A stretch of DNA of 64,000 bases from Clostridia bacterium (GTDB lineage Bacteria > Bacillota > Clostridia > Oscillospirales > Acutalibacteraceae), in assembly GCA_017415025.1 (NCBI GenBank), contig JAFQJH010000001.1, positions 1 through 64,000 of the forward strand. The letters run 5' to 3'. Position numbers and translations under genes: made by a program. Shown one piece after another: positions 42,709 to 51,723 of this stretch; the stretch's first letter is position 1; the number at the start of each line of letters is the position of its first letter. Under the pieces are notes generated by a model. That model searched no databases, was not told the origin of the DNA, and saw only the letters and a program-made list of their open reading frames with translations.

Positions 42709-42738
42709 TACCGCATACCTTGTGTGCGGTATTTTTTT
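42709..42738 (+). terminator. Terminator of the Ile T-box operon
   Basis: ACCGCATAC/GTGTGCGGT stem followed by ATTTTTTT, directly after the amidase stop. Confidence 0.88.
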
Positions 42739-42784
42739 GCGCCCTTCTGAATATTCATAAATAAAAACAATAAAGGGGTATTTT

Positions 42785-43708
42785 ATGGCGTTTCAGCAAT
42801 TCGGAGTTGATCTTTCAAGGTATCAGAAAGGTATCAGCTTTGACAGATTGGTGTCGGAGGGCGTACAGTTTGTTATTTTAAGAGGTGCGTACCACCTGAC
42901 GAAGGATACGGAGTTTGAGACCTTCTATTCGCAGGCAAAGGCAAGAAATCTGCCTGTCGGAGTCTATCTTTACACGATCGCAACAACAACACAGGGGGCG
43001 AGGGAAGAGGCTAATTTCCTCATAAATAACGTTCTTCGCGGCAAGCAGTTTGAACTGCCGATTTACATTGATATTGAAGACGAACGCTATTATTCGCGTC
43101 CTAAAAGCTCTAACAGTGCTGTTGTAAAGGCTTTTTGCGACACGCTTGAAGCGAACAATTATTTTGCGGGAGTCTATGCTTCAACCTACTTTTTTGCAAC
43201 CTATCTCGACGATTCACAGCTCAAATCCTATACCCATTGGGTGGCACAGTGGTCGAGGGAGCTTACCTATCCCGATAAAAACGTTGTCGGGATGTGGCAG
43301 TTCGGCGGTGGAATAAATCAGATAAGAAGCAATATGCTTGCGGGTCAGGTGGTTGACCAGGACTATATGTACCGCGATTTCCCAACCATAATCAAGTCCT
43401 ACGGTCTCAACGGCTTTGAACGTGCAGGTGCGCCCGTCATAAATCCCGTAACACCGCCTGCGGTATCTGTAGGAACACTGAAAAAAGGTGACGAAAACGC
43501 AGGTGTTTATCTGCTCAAGCAAAACATTCTTCTGTTAAGAAAAGCAGGAGTGATAGCGCAGGGTGTTGACGATAACAATATTTTCGGCGAGGGTACGGAA
43601 ACAGCGGTAAAGCAGATTCAGCGCGCGGCGAATATAGCGGAAGACGGTGTTGTCGGTGCATTAACAATCCGTGCTATCCGAACTCTCCTTGACCGCTTCG
43701 TGCCGTAA
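42785..43708 (+). CDS. GH25 lysozyme with peptidoglycan-binding domain, no signal peptide
   Basis: 307 residues. GH25 barrel at 1-215 with catalytic D9 (FGVDLSRYQ) and D96/E98 (IYIDIEDE). About 228-306 is a PG_binding_1 domain (GTLKKGDENAGVYLLKQNILLLRKAG, FGEGTETAVKQIQRAANIAEDGVVG). It would cleave the muramic acid-glucosamine bond of peptidoglycan. There is no signal peptide and no adjacent holin, which is endolysin-like; it might act after mother-cell or phage-type lysis, or leave by a non-classical route. AAAGGGG precedes the ATG. Confidence 0.88.
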   Translation: MAFQQFGVDLSRYQKGISFDRLVSEGVQFVILRGAYHLTKDTEFETFYSQAKARNLPVGVYLYTIATTTQGAREEANFLINNVLRGKQFELPIYIDIEDERYYSRPKSSNSAVVKAFCDTLEANNYFAGVYASTYFFATYLDDSQLKSYTHWVAQWSRELTYPDKNVVGMWQFGGGINQIRSNMLAGQVVDQDYMYRDFPTIIKSYGLNGFERAGAPVINPVTPPAVSVGTLKKGDENAGVYLLKQNILLLRKAGVIAQGVDDNNIFGEGTETAVKQIQRAANIAEDGVVGALTIRAIRTLLDRFVP

Positions 43709-43768
43709 AAACAGATATTTTTCTTGCCTTTTTATTTTCTTTGCATTAAAATAAAAAAGGTGATTGAT

Positions 43769-44875
43769 ATGAATATGAATTTCTTTGTCAACACGAGAGT
43801 TATAACAGGTGTTGACTGTGTTAAAAACAATGCCGAAAAACTCGGCTCATTCGGCGACAGATGCCTTATCGTAACGGGTGCGGCATCGGCTGAAAAATGC
43901 GGTGCGCTTTCCGATGTGATTTCTGCACTCAATTCGACGGTTGTTCAGTATGAAATCTACAACAAGATTCAGCAGAATCCGACCTCGGTATCCTGCTTTG
44001 AAGCGGGCAGACTTGCCTGTGAAATCGGTGCGGATTTCATTATCGGTATCGGCGGCGGTTCTCCGCTCGACGCTTCAAAGGCGATTGCCGTTGTTGCCGC
44101 AAATCCCGACATTTCCGAGGATATGCTCTACTCAATGCAGTGGAAAAATCAGCCGCTTCCCATTGTTGCCGTCGGCACGACCGCAGGCACGGGCAGTGAG
44201 GTTACGAGCGTTGCCGTTATTACCAATTCAAAGGGACTTAAAAAGAGCTTCCGTAACGACCTTACCTATCCCGTGCTGTCTTTCGGCGACCCGAAATATA
44301 CTATGAGCCTTTCCGATTCCTTTACACGTTCCACAGCGGTTGATGCACTTGCTCATTGCGTTGAAAGCTTTTTTAACCGCTCAGCGAACGATATTTCAAA
44401 GATTTTTGCCGTTGCAGGTGTGAAAAAGCTGTTTAAGGTTTTTGATAAAATCATCTCCGACGGTACGGAAAACCTTACCCTTGATGACAGAGAACAGCTT
44501 TATAACGCATCTCTCCTCGGCGGCTATGCAATTGCAGTTACGGGTACGGCGTTCCCTCACGCGCTCGGCTACTTCCTGACGGAAGATTACGGAGTTGCCC
44601 ACGGTACCGCCTGTGCTGTTTTTCTTAACGAGTTTATCGAATATAATTCGTCCGTAATGCCGGAACTTACGGCAGAATTCTTTGACGAAATCCGAATGGA
44701 TAAGGAAACATTTAAGAATGTTGTTTCGTCCGTTATGCCCGAAATTAACGTTAAGCTCACTGACGAGAGCATAGCGGAACTCTCACCGCGCTGGGAGAAT
44801 AATGCAGGTCTCAGACGCAATTGGGGAGATGCGGATACGGATTTTGTCAATGCCCTTTTACGGAAATTATTTTAA
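43769..44875 (+). CDS. Iron-containing alcohol dehydrogenase
   Basis: 368 residues, group III ADH. NAD-binding GIGGGSPLDASKAIA and VGTTAGTGSEVTSVAV; the metal ligands are visible in STAVDALAHCVESFF, FPHALGYFLTEDYGVAHG. It starts at ATG 43769 behind AAAGGTGAT; the frame is open to 43724 without a better site. Substrate not predictable: butanol/ethanol-type fermentation or glycol aldehydes are common for this group. Confidence 0.9.
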   Translation: MNMNFFVNTRVITGVDCVKNNAEKLGSFGDRCLIVTGAASAEKCGALSDVISALNSTVVQYEIYNKIQQNPTSVSCFEAGRLACEIGADFIIGIGGGSPLDASKAIAVVAANPDISEDMLYSMQWKNQPLPIVAVGTTAGTGSEVTSVAVITNSKGLKKSFRNDLTYPVLSFGDPKYTMSLSDSFTRSTAVDALAHCVESFFNRSANDISKIFAVAGVKKLFKVFDKIISDGTENLTLDDREQLYNASLLGGYAIAVTGTAFPHALGYFLTEDYGVAHGTACAVFLNEFIEYNSSVMPELTAEFFDEIRMDKETFKNVVSSVMPEINVKLTDESIAELSPRWENNAGLRRNWGDADTDFVNALLRKLF

Positions 44876-44884
44876 TTGCTTCTA

Positions 44885-44913
44885 TTGAAATGGTAAAAAA
44901 AGTATAGTATAAT
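44885..44913 (+). promoter_or_regulatory. Alkaline phosphatase gene promoter
   Basis: TTGAAA at 44885-44890 and TATAAT at 44908-44913 with a 17-bp spacer. No Pho box could be recognised with confidence. Confidence 0.75.
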
Positions 44914-44942
44914 CTGTGTATAAAATTTTGGAGGTCGATGTA

Positions 44943-46064
44943 ATGTTAGTATTTATCAGAACAGTTTTATCTCTTGTTCTTACCGCGCTTATCGGTATTT
45001 CAGGCTTGTTCGGTATGACAGGTGACAAGGCAACGGGACACGACGATTATAAGGAATACAAGAATGTTATTCTTATGATTGGTGACGGTATGGGATTCAA
45101 CACTCTTGAGGCTACAAAGAAGCTCAGAAATGTTGATCTTGCTATGGAAACAATGCCAGTTCTTTCACAGTCTGAGACAAGAAGCCTTACGAACAAGGTT
45201 ACAGACAGTGCAGCAGGCGGTACAGCTCTTGCTTGCGGCGTAAGAACATATAACGGTGCTATCGGTGTATATGCATTCAACCCGTTTGCAAACCGCTGGC
45301 AGTATCCTGTATCTCTTTCAGAGTACGCTATTGAGCAGGGTAAGCTCGCAGGTGTTGTTACAACCGACGAAACAAGCGGTGCTACACCCGCATCATTTTC
45401 TGCTCACGCAATCGCACGCGGTGAGGAAAAGAATATTTCAAACGACCAGATGACATCTGACCTTACACTTGTATGGGGCTGTGCTTCTGAAAGCGTTACA
45501 CCTGAAAAGTGCGCAGAAAACGGTTTTGAATACTTAACAACAAGAGCACAGATGAACGCTCTTGAGGAGGGCTCACGTTCATTTGCACAGTTCGATTGGG
45601 CAGATATTGCTGATGTCAAGAGCGAGAAGGATACACCGTACCTTGCCGAAATGACAGCAAAGGCAATTGACCTTCTTGATGACGATGAGGACGGCTTCTT
45701 CCTTATGGTTGAGGGCGCTCATATCGACAAGTTCTCACATTCAAACGATTTCAACGGCTCAACAGCACATACAGTCGAGTTTGATAAGGCTATTGAGGTT
45801 GCTCTTGAATATGCTGCTCAGGACGGTGAAACACTCGTTGTTGTTACTGCTGACCACGAGACAGGCGGTATCACTCTTAATGAGTCAACAGGTGAGTATT
45901 ACTACACATCAGGCAGCCACACGGGTGTAAATGTTCCCGTATTCGTTTCTGCAACAGATGCAGGCTTCGTATCAGGCGAGGCTTACAAGAACTGTGAGGT
46001 TTCAACTCAGCTTGCAAGAGTTATGGGTGCAGACGAGAAGGACTTCCCGAGAATCAAAATCTAA
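44943..46064 (+). CDS. Secreted alkaline phosphatase
   Basis: 373 residues. Residues 1-24 are a hydrophobic signal or anchor (MLVFIRTVLSLVLTALIGISG). The nucleophile Ser is in VTDSAAGGTALACG. Metal ligands appear in ILMIGDGMGFNT, VEGAHIDKFSHSND and TADHETGG, plus the late His in SGSHTG. Works outside the membrane to release phosphate from organic esters. ATG 44943 follows TTGGAGG; the in-frame start at 44916 lies before the ribosome site. Confidence 0.92.
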   Translation: MLVFIRTVLSLVLTALIGISGLFGMTGDKATGHDDYKEYKNVILMIGDGMGFNTLEATKKLRNVDLAMETMPVLSQSETRSLTNKVTDSAAGGTALACGVRTYNGAIGVYAFNPFANRWQYPVSLSEYAIEQGKLAGVVTTDETSGATPASFSAHAIARGEEKNISNDQMTSDLTLVWGCASESVTPEKCAENGFEYLTTRAQMNALEEGSRSFAQFDWADIADVKSEKDTPYLAEMTAKAIDLLDDDEDGFFLMVEGAHIDKFSHSNDFNGSTAHTVEFDKAIEVALEYAAQDGETLVVVTADHETGGITLNESTGEYYYTSGSHTGVNVPVFVSATDAGFVSGEAYKNCEVSTQLARVMGADEKDFPRIKI

Positions 46065-46072
46065 AACACATC

Positions 46073-46103
46073 AAAGGGGCTGATTTTCAGCCCTTTTGTT
46101 TTT
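46073..46103 (+). terminator. Alkaline phosphatase terminator
   Basis: AAAGGGGCTG/CAGCCCTTTT hairpin plus TGTTTTT. The T-run merges into the GGAGG of the next gene. Confidence 0.85.
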
Positions 46104-46112
46104 GGAGGAAAT

Positions 46113-46784
46113 ATGAAATATACAACCCTGCTTTTTGACCTTGATGACACCTTGCTCGATTTCGGCAAGGCAGAGGACAATGCAATTACACTTCTTCTTG
46201 AAAAATACAATCTGCCTGCAAGCGAAGAAAACAAGCGGCTCTATTCGGAGATAAATAAATCAAAATGGACTGCGCTTGAAAAAGGTGAAATTACACGTAA
46301 AGAGCTTTTTGCAACAAGGTTTCCCGACTTTTTTGCCGCTCTCGGCGTTGAGGCGGACGGCGCAAAAGCGAACGAGGAATATATATCCTTCCTCGGCAAG
46401 GGGCATTTTCTGCTTGACGGCGCGCTCGAAGCCTGCCGTCAGCTTTCGGAAAGATATTCGATGTATATCATCACCAACGGAGCAAAAAAGGCGCAGGAGG
46501 GCAGACTCAAGGATTCTCCCTTGATGCAGTATTTTAAAGGTGTTTTTATCTCTGAAGAAATCGGCTTTGATAAGCCGAAAAAGGAATATTTCGATTACGT
46601 TTTTGCTCACATTCCCGAAAAGGACAAGTCGAAAATTCTGGTTATCGGCGATTCGCTCAATTCTGATATTGCAGGCGCGGTGAATTACGGGATCGATTCG
46701 TGCTGGGTGAACAGGGGCGAGCCGAAAGACACGGATGCTACCTATACTGTCAAAAAAGTTACCGATTTATTGTTGATTTTATAG
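46113..46784 (+). CDS. HAD-family phosphatase, YjjG-like nucleotidase
   Basis: 223 residues. The HAD motifs are LFDLDDTLLDF (I, nucleophile Asp), YIITNGAKKAQ (II), FDKPKKEYF (III) and VIGDSLNSDIAGA (IV). The cap helix LEKGEITRKELFATRFPDFFAALG and overall size match the YjjG/noncanonical pyrimidine nucleotidase group, which cleans up modified nucleoside monophosphates. Substrate is inferred only from family likeness. Confidence 0.85.
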   Translation: MKYTTLLFDLDDTLLDFGKAEDNAITLLLEKYNLPASEENKRLYSEINKSKWTALEKGEITRKELFATRFPDFFAALGVEADGAKANEEYISFLGKGHFLLDGALEACRQLSERYSMYIITNGAKKAQEGRLKDSPLMQYFKGVFISEEIGFDKPKKEYFDYVFAHIPEKDKSKILVIGDSLNSDIAGAVNYGIDSCWVNRGEPKDTDATYTVKKVTDLLLIL

Positions 46785-46800
46785 AATTTGTTTTTCTGTA

Positions 46801-46829
46801 TTGATTTTATTTTTATTTTTTGGTAAAAT
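46801..46829 (+). promoter_or_regulatory. Promoter of the secreted hydrolase gene
   Basis: TTGATT at 46801-46806 and TAAAAT at 46824-46829, 17-bp spacer, 32 bp before the ATG. Confidence 0.65.
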
Positions 46830-46860
46830 TAATCTACTAATGACTATGGAGGTCAGAAAA

Positions 46861-48675
46861 ATGAAGATTACAAAGAAAATTCTCGCAGTAATCCTTTGTG
46901 TTGTAATGGCATTTTCCGTTATGACAGCGGCTTTCACCGTTTCTGCAAAGGAAGAAGTTACTCCCGTTGTTTTTGTACCGGGTATCGGTCAGTCGCAGAC
47001 TTATAAGTATGACGACGAAGGCAACGTTGTTGCAGATTGGAATCTTCTCCACATCAACACAGATTTTGCAAGCTTTTCAGTCTTTGATTGGATTCACCTT
47101 GTTAAGTTTGTTGTGGAGTTCGTTCAGTCAATCTGTGTTCAGAAGGACGTTGTTGCTCCCTCAAGCATTCAGCACGTTCTCGAAATTTTCTTCGCAGACC
47201 ATCTCAGCGATGAAAACGGAAATCCTATCAATAACGTTGTAACTCCGCTTCATACATATCCCGTATCAGAGTATGACGAGGAAGCAAGAGGCATCTTCGA
47301 TGACAGAATCCCTTGCCAGTTCCTTATTGATGAAATCGGCGAAGAGAATGTTTATTGCTATAACTATCCCGTTTTCTCAAACGCTGATGAAAATGCTGTG
47401 GGCCTCAACGATTTCATCGAAAACGTTGTTCTCAAGCAGACAGGCGCAAAGAAGGTTATCCTTGTTCCTATGAGTATGGGCGCAAGTGTTGTCAATAACT
47501 ATCTCAATCAGTATCCCGATGCAGGCAGAGTTGCAAAGGTTATCAGCATCGTCGGCGCTTGGGACGGCAGTGACGTTTTCGGCGACCTTATGCTTGCTGA
47601 CTTTGATGACAATGCTCCCGCAATGGTTTACACAAATCTCCTCGGCGAGCTCGGCTTTGTTGATCCTTATGTAGGCTCAATCATCAACATCGCCGCAAGA
47701 ATTCTCCCGAAGCAGGAGCTTCGTAACATCCTCGACGATATCGTTGACGGTCTTGTCAAGACTCTTTTCCTTTCAAACACATCATTCCTTTCACTCTGTC
47801 CGTCAGGCAGATATGATGAGTTTGCAGAGAAGTACCTTCAGGGCGACGATATGGCAGAGGTAAGAGAGCAGACAGCAAGATATGCAGAGGCTCAGAAGAA
47901 CCTTAAGGAAAGACTCGAGTATCAGGAGTCAAAGTACGGCACAGAGTTCTATTTCATCAGCGGATACAACCTCGCTTTCGGTGATGAGGACTACGGCTTC
48001 TTCAAGTTCTTCGAGACTTATGATACAACAAACTCTGACGAAATCATTCAGATTTCATCAACGGCACCGGGTACATCTTTCGTTCCTGCAGGTCAGTCCT
48101 TTGATGCTGATTATATCGCAGACTCTGCACATAACGTTTCACCCGACGGCTCAATCGACGCTTCAACCTGCTATTTCGAGGATACTTCCTGGTACTTCGA
48201 GGGTCAGAAGCACGAGCTTACAGACAATAACACAGCTTTGAGCCTTGCTTTTGAAATCGCTCTTGATAACATCCACTCTGTTGAAGATTGCAAGGATACT
48301 TATCCCCAGTTCAACGAGTCAAGATTTGTAAGACGTCTCACAAGAGACTACCTTCCCGATGCAGAGACAATCGACCGTTCAACTCTTGAGGCTGCTGATG
48401 CTGCAAGACTTGATAAGGCTGTTGCAGATGCAGAGGCTATGATGGCTCGTACAATCAATGACCGTGATGCAGACGATGAAATCATCTTCGCACTCAAGGA
48501 TCTCCTCATCGAGCTCAATGTTAAGTACAATATCTGGGAAGACAGATATCAGCCCGAGCAGGCAGACCCGACAATGGATGCAGTTGAAAAGGTACTCGGC
48601 ATTGTTTCCGATGTTCTTGTTCTCATCTTCGGCAAGAAGGGCTTTGCAGATTTCTGGAGCTTCCTTCCGCTGTAA
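46861..48675 (+). CDS. Secreted alpha/beta hydrolase (LCAT/lipase-like)
   Basis: 604 residues. Signal peptide at 1-29 (KITKKILAVILCVVMAFSV...VSAKE). The oxyanion strand reads TPVVFVPGIGQSQ, and the nucleophile elbow VILVPMSMGASVVNNYL has Ser in place PMSMG instead of GxSxG. A late Asp/His is plausible in SAPGTSFVPAG and SAHNVSPDG. The C-terminal 100 residues are helical and lack anchoring motifs. It resembles lecithin:cholesterol-acyltransferase-like lipases or esterases of gut Clostridia; substrate unknown. ATG 46861 follows TGGAGGTC. Confidence 0.75.
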   Translation: MKITKKILAVILCVVMAFSVMTAAFTVSAKEEVTPVVFVPGIGQSQTYKYDDEGNVVADWNLLHINTDFASFSVFDWIHLVKFVVEFVQSICVQKDVVAPSSIQHVLEIFFADHLSDENGNPINNVVTPLHTYPVSEYDEEARGIFDDRIPCQFLIDEIGEENVYCYNYPVFSNADENAVGLNDFIENVVLKQTGAKKVILVPMSMGASVVNNYLNQYPDAGRVAKVISIVGAWDGSDVFGDLMLADFDDNAPAMVYTNLLGELGFVDPYVGSIINIAARILPKQELRNILDDIVDGLVKTLFLSNTSFLSLCPSGRYDEFAEKYLQGDDMAEVREQTARYAEAQKNLKERLEYQESKYGTEFYFISGYNLAFGDEDYGFFKFFETYDTTNSDEIIQISSTAPGTSFVPAGQSFDADYIADSAHNVSPDGSIDASTCYFEDTSWYFEGQKHELTDNNTALSLAFEIALDNIHSVEDCKDTYPQFNESRFVRRLTRDYLPDAETIDRSTLEAADAARLDKAVADAEAMMARTINDRDADDEIIFALKDLLIELNVKYNIWEDRYQPEQADPTMDAVEKVLGIVSDVLVLIFGKKGFADFWSFLPL

Positions 48676-48694
48676 TTTTGTATAAATAGTCCAA

Positions 48695-48723
48695 AGAGCA
48701 CCTGTTTTGCAGGTGCTCTTTTT
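48695..48723 (+). terminator. Terminator of the secreted hydrolase gene
   Basis: AGAGCACCTG/CAGGTGCTCT with a TTTTG loop and TTTT. Confidence 0.88.
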
Positions 48724-48746
48724 ACGTACAAAAAGCCCCGTTCGGA

Positions 48747-48775
48747 TTGACATTTTTCCTCTTTTGTGATAGAAT
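48747..48775 (+). promoter_or_regulatory. pyr operon promoter
   Basis: TTGACA at 48747-48752 and TAGAAT at 48770-48775 with a 17-bp spacer. A leader hairpin CCTTGT/ACAAGG (48790-48807) lies 3 bp before the AAAGGAG ribosome site of pyrC. Confidence 0.8.
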
Positions 48776-48822
48776 TTCAAGAGTACGATCCTTGTTGTCT
48801 GACAAGGTGAAAGGAGCAACTT

Positions 48823-50085
48823 ATGGACTTCATTCTCAAAGGCGGACAAGTTTATACCGACGGCGAAATCAAGAAGCAGGATATTCTTGTCTCTGACGGT
48901 ATTATTGTTTCCGTCTCCGAGTGCCTTTGTTCAGAAAATGCGCAGATTATTGACTGCGAAAATAAATATATTTTTCCCGGACTTGCAGATGTTCACGTGC
49001 ATTTGCGAGAGCCGGGTTTTTCTTATAAAGAGACTATCGCAACGGGTACAAAGGCTTGTGCGCACGGCGGCTACACTCTTGTCTGCTCAATGCCGAATCT
49101 TAAGCCGACACCCGACAGCTATGAAAACCTTAAAATTCAGCTTGATGCAATCGAAAGGGATGCCGTTATTTCCGTAAAGCCCTACGGTACAATAACCGTC
49201 GGCGAGGCGGGTGAGGAGCTTTCCGATATGGAGGCTATGGCACCTTACGTTGCAGGCTTTTCCGATGACGGCAGGGGAGTGCAGAATGAAGATATGATGC
49301 GCTCTGCTATGCTTAAGGCAAAGTCTCTCGGCAAGATGATTGTCGCTCACTGCGAGGATAATGCTCTGCTTCACGGCGGATATATTCACGACGGCGAGTA
49401 TGCGAAACAGCACGGTCATAAGGGTATCTGCTCCGAGAGTGAATACGGCCCGATTGCACGAGACTTAAAGCTTGTTAAAGAGACGGAGTGTGCATACCAC
49501 GTCTGCCACATTTCAACAAAGGAAAGCGTTGCAATTATCCGCGAGGCGAAGGCAAGGGGTATCGACGTCACCTGCGAAACCGCACCGCATTACCTTGTTC
49601 TGTCGGATAAGGATTTGCAGGAGGATGCGCGCTTTAAGATGAATCCGCCCCTCCGCGGTGAGGATGACAAAAACGCACTCATCGAGGGTATACTCGACGG
49701 TACGATAGATATGATTGCCACCGACCACGCACCCCATTCCGAGGAGGAAAAGTCGAAGGGACTCAAGGACAGCTTAATGGGTGTTGTCGGTATCGAAACC
49801 GCCTTTGCGGTTATGTATACAAATTTTGTCCGTAACGGCAGAATGTCACTTGAAAAGCTCATTGAAATTATGAGTATAAACCCTTGCAAGCGCTTCGGCT
49901 TCGATAATTCGATAAAGCAGGGTGCAAAAGCAAATCTTACGGTCTTTGACCTCAACTCGAAATACACGGTCAACCCCGAAAGCTTCCTTTCAAAGGGCAG
50001 AAGCACACCGTTCAGGGGTGCAGAGCTTTACGGCGAATGTTTACTGACCGTAGCAGACGGCGAGATAGCATATCAAGGAGAATAA
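48823..50085 (+). CDS. pyrC: Dihydroorotase
   Basis: Zinc amidohydrolase closing carbamoyl-aspartate to dihydroorotate. 420 residues, class I type. Metal ligands: DVHVHLREPGF, the His in VAHCEDN, CHISTKES, and IATDHAPHSEEEK. First gene of a seven-gene pyrimidine operon; one base separates it from pyrK. Unusually the operon begins with pyrC, and carAB is not in the window. Confidence 0.95.
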   Translation: MDFILKGGQVYTDGEIKKQDILVSDGIIVSVSECLCSENAQIIDCENKYIFPGLADVHVHLREPGFSYKETIATGTKACAHGGYTLVCSMPNLKPTPDSYENLKIQLDAIERDAVISVKPYGTITVGEAGEELSDMEAMAPYVAGFSDDGRGVQNEDMMRSAMLKAKSLGKMIVAHCEDNALLHGGYIHDGEYAKQHGHKGICSESEYGPIARDLKLVKETECAYHVCHISTKESVAIIREAKARGIDVTCETAPHYLVLSDKDLQEDARFKMNPPLRGEDDKNALIEGILDGTIDMIATDHAPHSEEEKSKGLKDSLMGVVGIETAFAVMYTNFVRNGRMSLEKLIEIMSINPCKRFGFDNSIKQGAKANLTVFDLNSKYTVNPESFLSKGRSTPFRGAELYGECLLTVADGEIAYQGE

Positions 50086-50086
50086 T

Positions 50087-50818
50087 ATGAAACAGGAATT
50101 TTTAACCATTACCGAAAATAAGAAAATCGCAAAAGACGTTTATCTTATGGTGCTTGAGGGCGACACCTCCGCAATAACTGCTTCGGGTCAGTTCGTCAAC
50201 ATCAAGCTCGATGGCTTTTATTTAAGACGTCCGATTTCCGTCTGTGATTATGACGATACAACACTCACAATAATTTACAAGGTTGTCGGAGATGGAACAG
50301 AAGCTATGGCAAAGCTTCCCTGCGGAGAAAAGCTCGACGTTCTCCTCGGTCTCGGCAACGGCTACAATCTCGGAAAAAGCGGCGACACTCCGCTTCTCAT
50401 CGGAGGCGGTGTAGGCGTACCCCCGATGTATAATCTTTGCAAAAAGCTTATCGCTGAAGGCAAAAAAGTAACGGTCATCCTCGGTTTTAACACGAAGGAA
50501 GAAATCTTCTTTGAGGATGAGTTCAAGGCTCTCGGCGCTTCAGTTCATATAACAACCGTTGACGGAAGCTACGGTACAAAGGGCTTCGTTACGGATGTTA
50601 TGAAAAATCTTACCTACTCCTATTTCTTCACCTGCGGCCCGATGCCGATGTTCAAGGCAATCGAGGCAACCGCAGTAACAAGCGGTCAGTACAGCTTTGA
50701 GGAAAGAATGGGATGCGGCTTCGGTGCTTGTATGGGCTGCTCGTGCAAGACAAAGTACGGCAACAAGCGAATCTGCAAGGACGGTCCCGTACTCGAAAGG
50801 GAGGAAATTATATGGTAA
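50087..50818 (+). CDS. pyrK: Dihydroorotate dehydrogenase, electron-transfer subunit
   Basis: 243 residues with an FAD/NAD module (YLRRPISVCDYD, LIGGGVGVPPMYNLCKKL) and a C-terminal 2Fe-2S cluster site (CGFGACMGCSCKT then C at GNKRICKDGPV). It couples PyrD of class 1B to NAD+. Its stop overlaps the pyrD start. Confidence 0.95.
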   Translation: MKQEFLTITENKKIAKDVYLMVLEGDTSAITASGQFVNIKLDGFYLRRPISVCDYDDTTLTIIYKVVGDGTEAMAKLPCGEKLDVLLGLGNGYNLGKSGDTPLLIGGGVGVPPMYNLCKKLIAEGKKVTVILGFNTKEEIFFEDEFKALGASVHITTVDGSYGTKGFVTDVMKNLTYSYFFTCGPMPMFKAIEATAVTSGQYSFEERMGCGFGACMGCSCKTKYGNKRICKDGPVLEREEIIW

Positions 50819-51723
50819 ACACAAAGGTTGAGCTTTGCAATATAACACTTGACAATCCCGTGATTCCCGCCAGCGGAACCTTCGGCTTCGGCTATGAGTT
50901 TGCAGAGCTTTATGATATCAACTGCCTCGGAACGTTCTCGTTCAAGGGCACAACAAAGGATGCACGCTTCGGCAATCCAACACCGAGAATCGCTGAATGT
51001 GACAGAGGTATGATAAATGCTGTCGGACTTCAGAATCCGGGTGTTGAAGCTGTTATCGCAAACGAGCTTCCGAAGCTCAAGGAATGCTTCAACAAGCCCG
51101 TTATGGCAAATGTCAGCGGCTTCTCCGTTGAGGATTATGTCTACACCTGCGAAAAGCTCGATAAAGAGGAGCAGGTCGGCTGGCTCGAGGTCAATGTTTC
51201 CTGCCCTAACGTTCACGGCGGCGGAATGGCATTCGGCACATCGGCCGAGGCGGCGGCAGAGGTTACAAGGGCTGTCAAGGCTGTTACAACAAAGCCTGTT
51301 ATCATCAAGCTTTCTCCGAATGTTACGGATATCGTATCAATCGCCAAGGCTTGTGAGGCGGCTGGCGCAGACGGCATCAGTATGATCAATACAATGCTCG
51401 GTATGAAGATTGATTTGAAAACAAAGAAGCCCGTAATCGCAAACAAAATGGGCGGCTTCTCGGGCCCTGCAATCAAGCCTGTTGCGGTCAGAATGATTTA
51501 TCAGGTCTACGAGGCGGTCAATATTCCGATTGTCGGAATGGGCGGTGTTTCCTCGGCAGAGGACGTTATCGAGCTTATGCTTGCGGGTGCAACCGCAGTT
51601 GAGGTCGGCGCGGCAAATCTCATCGACCCGTTTGCGGCAAGGGACATTGTAAACGACCTTCCGAGAGTAATGGAAAAGTACAGAATAAATAATTTAAGTG
51701 AAATAATAGGAGGAGCACACTAA
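50812..51723 (+). CDS. pyrD: Dihydroorotate dehydrogenase, class 1B catalytic subunit
   Basis: 303 residues. FMN barrel with VIPASGTFGFGYEF, the catalytic Cys of class 1 enzymes in VNVSCPNVHGGGMAFG, IIKLSPNVTD, and GMGGVSSAEDVIELMLAGATAVEVG. The start ATG 50812 is inside the end of pyrK, after GGGAGGAAAT. Forms a heterotetramer with PyrK. Confidence 0.96.
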   Translation: MVNTKVELCNITLDNPVIPASGTFGFGYEFAELYDINCLGTFSFKGTTKDARFGNPTPRIAECDRGMINAVGLQNPGVEAVIANELPKLKECFNKPVMANVSGFSVEDYVYTCEKLDKEEQVGWLEVNVSCPNVHGGGMAFGTSAEAAAEVTRAVKAVTTKPVIIKLSPNVTDIVSIAKACEAAGADGISMINTMLGMKIDLKTKKPVIANKMGGFSGPAIKPVAVRMIYQVYEAVNIPIVGMGGVSSAEDVIELMLAGATAVEVGAANLIDPFAARDIVNDLPRVMEKYRINNLSEIIGGAH

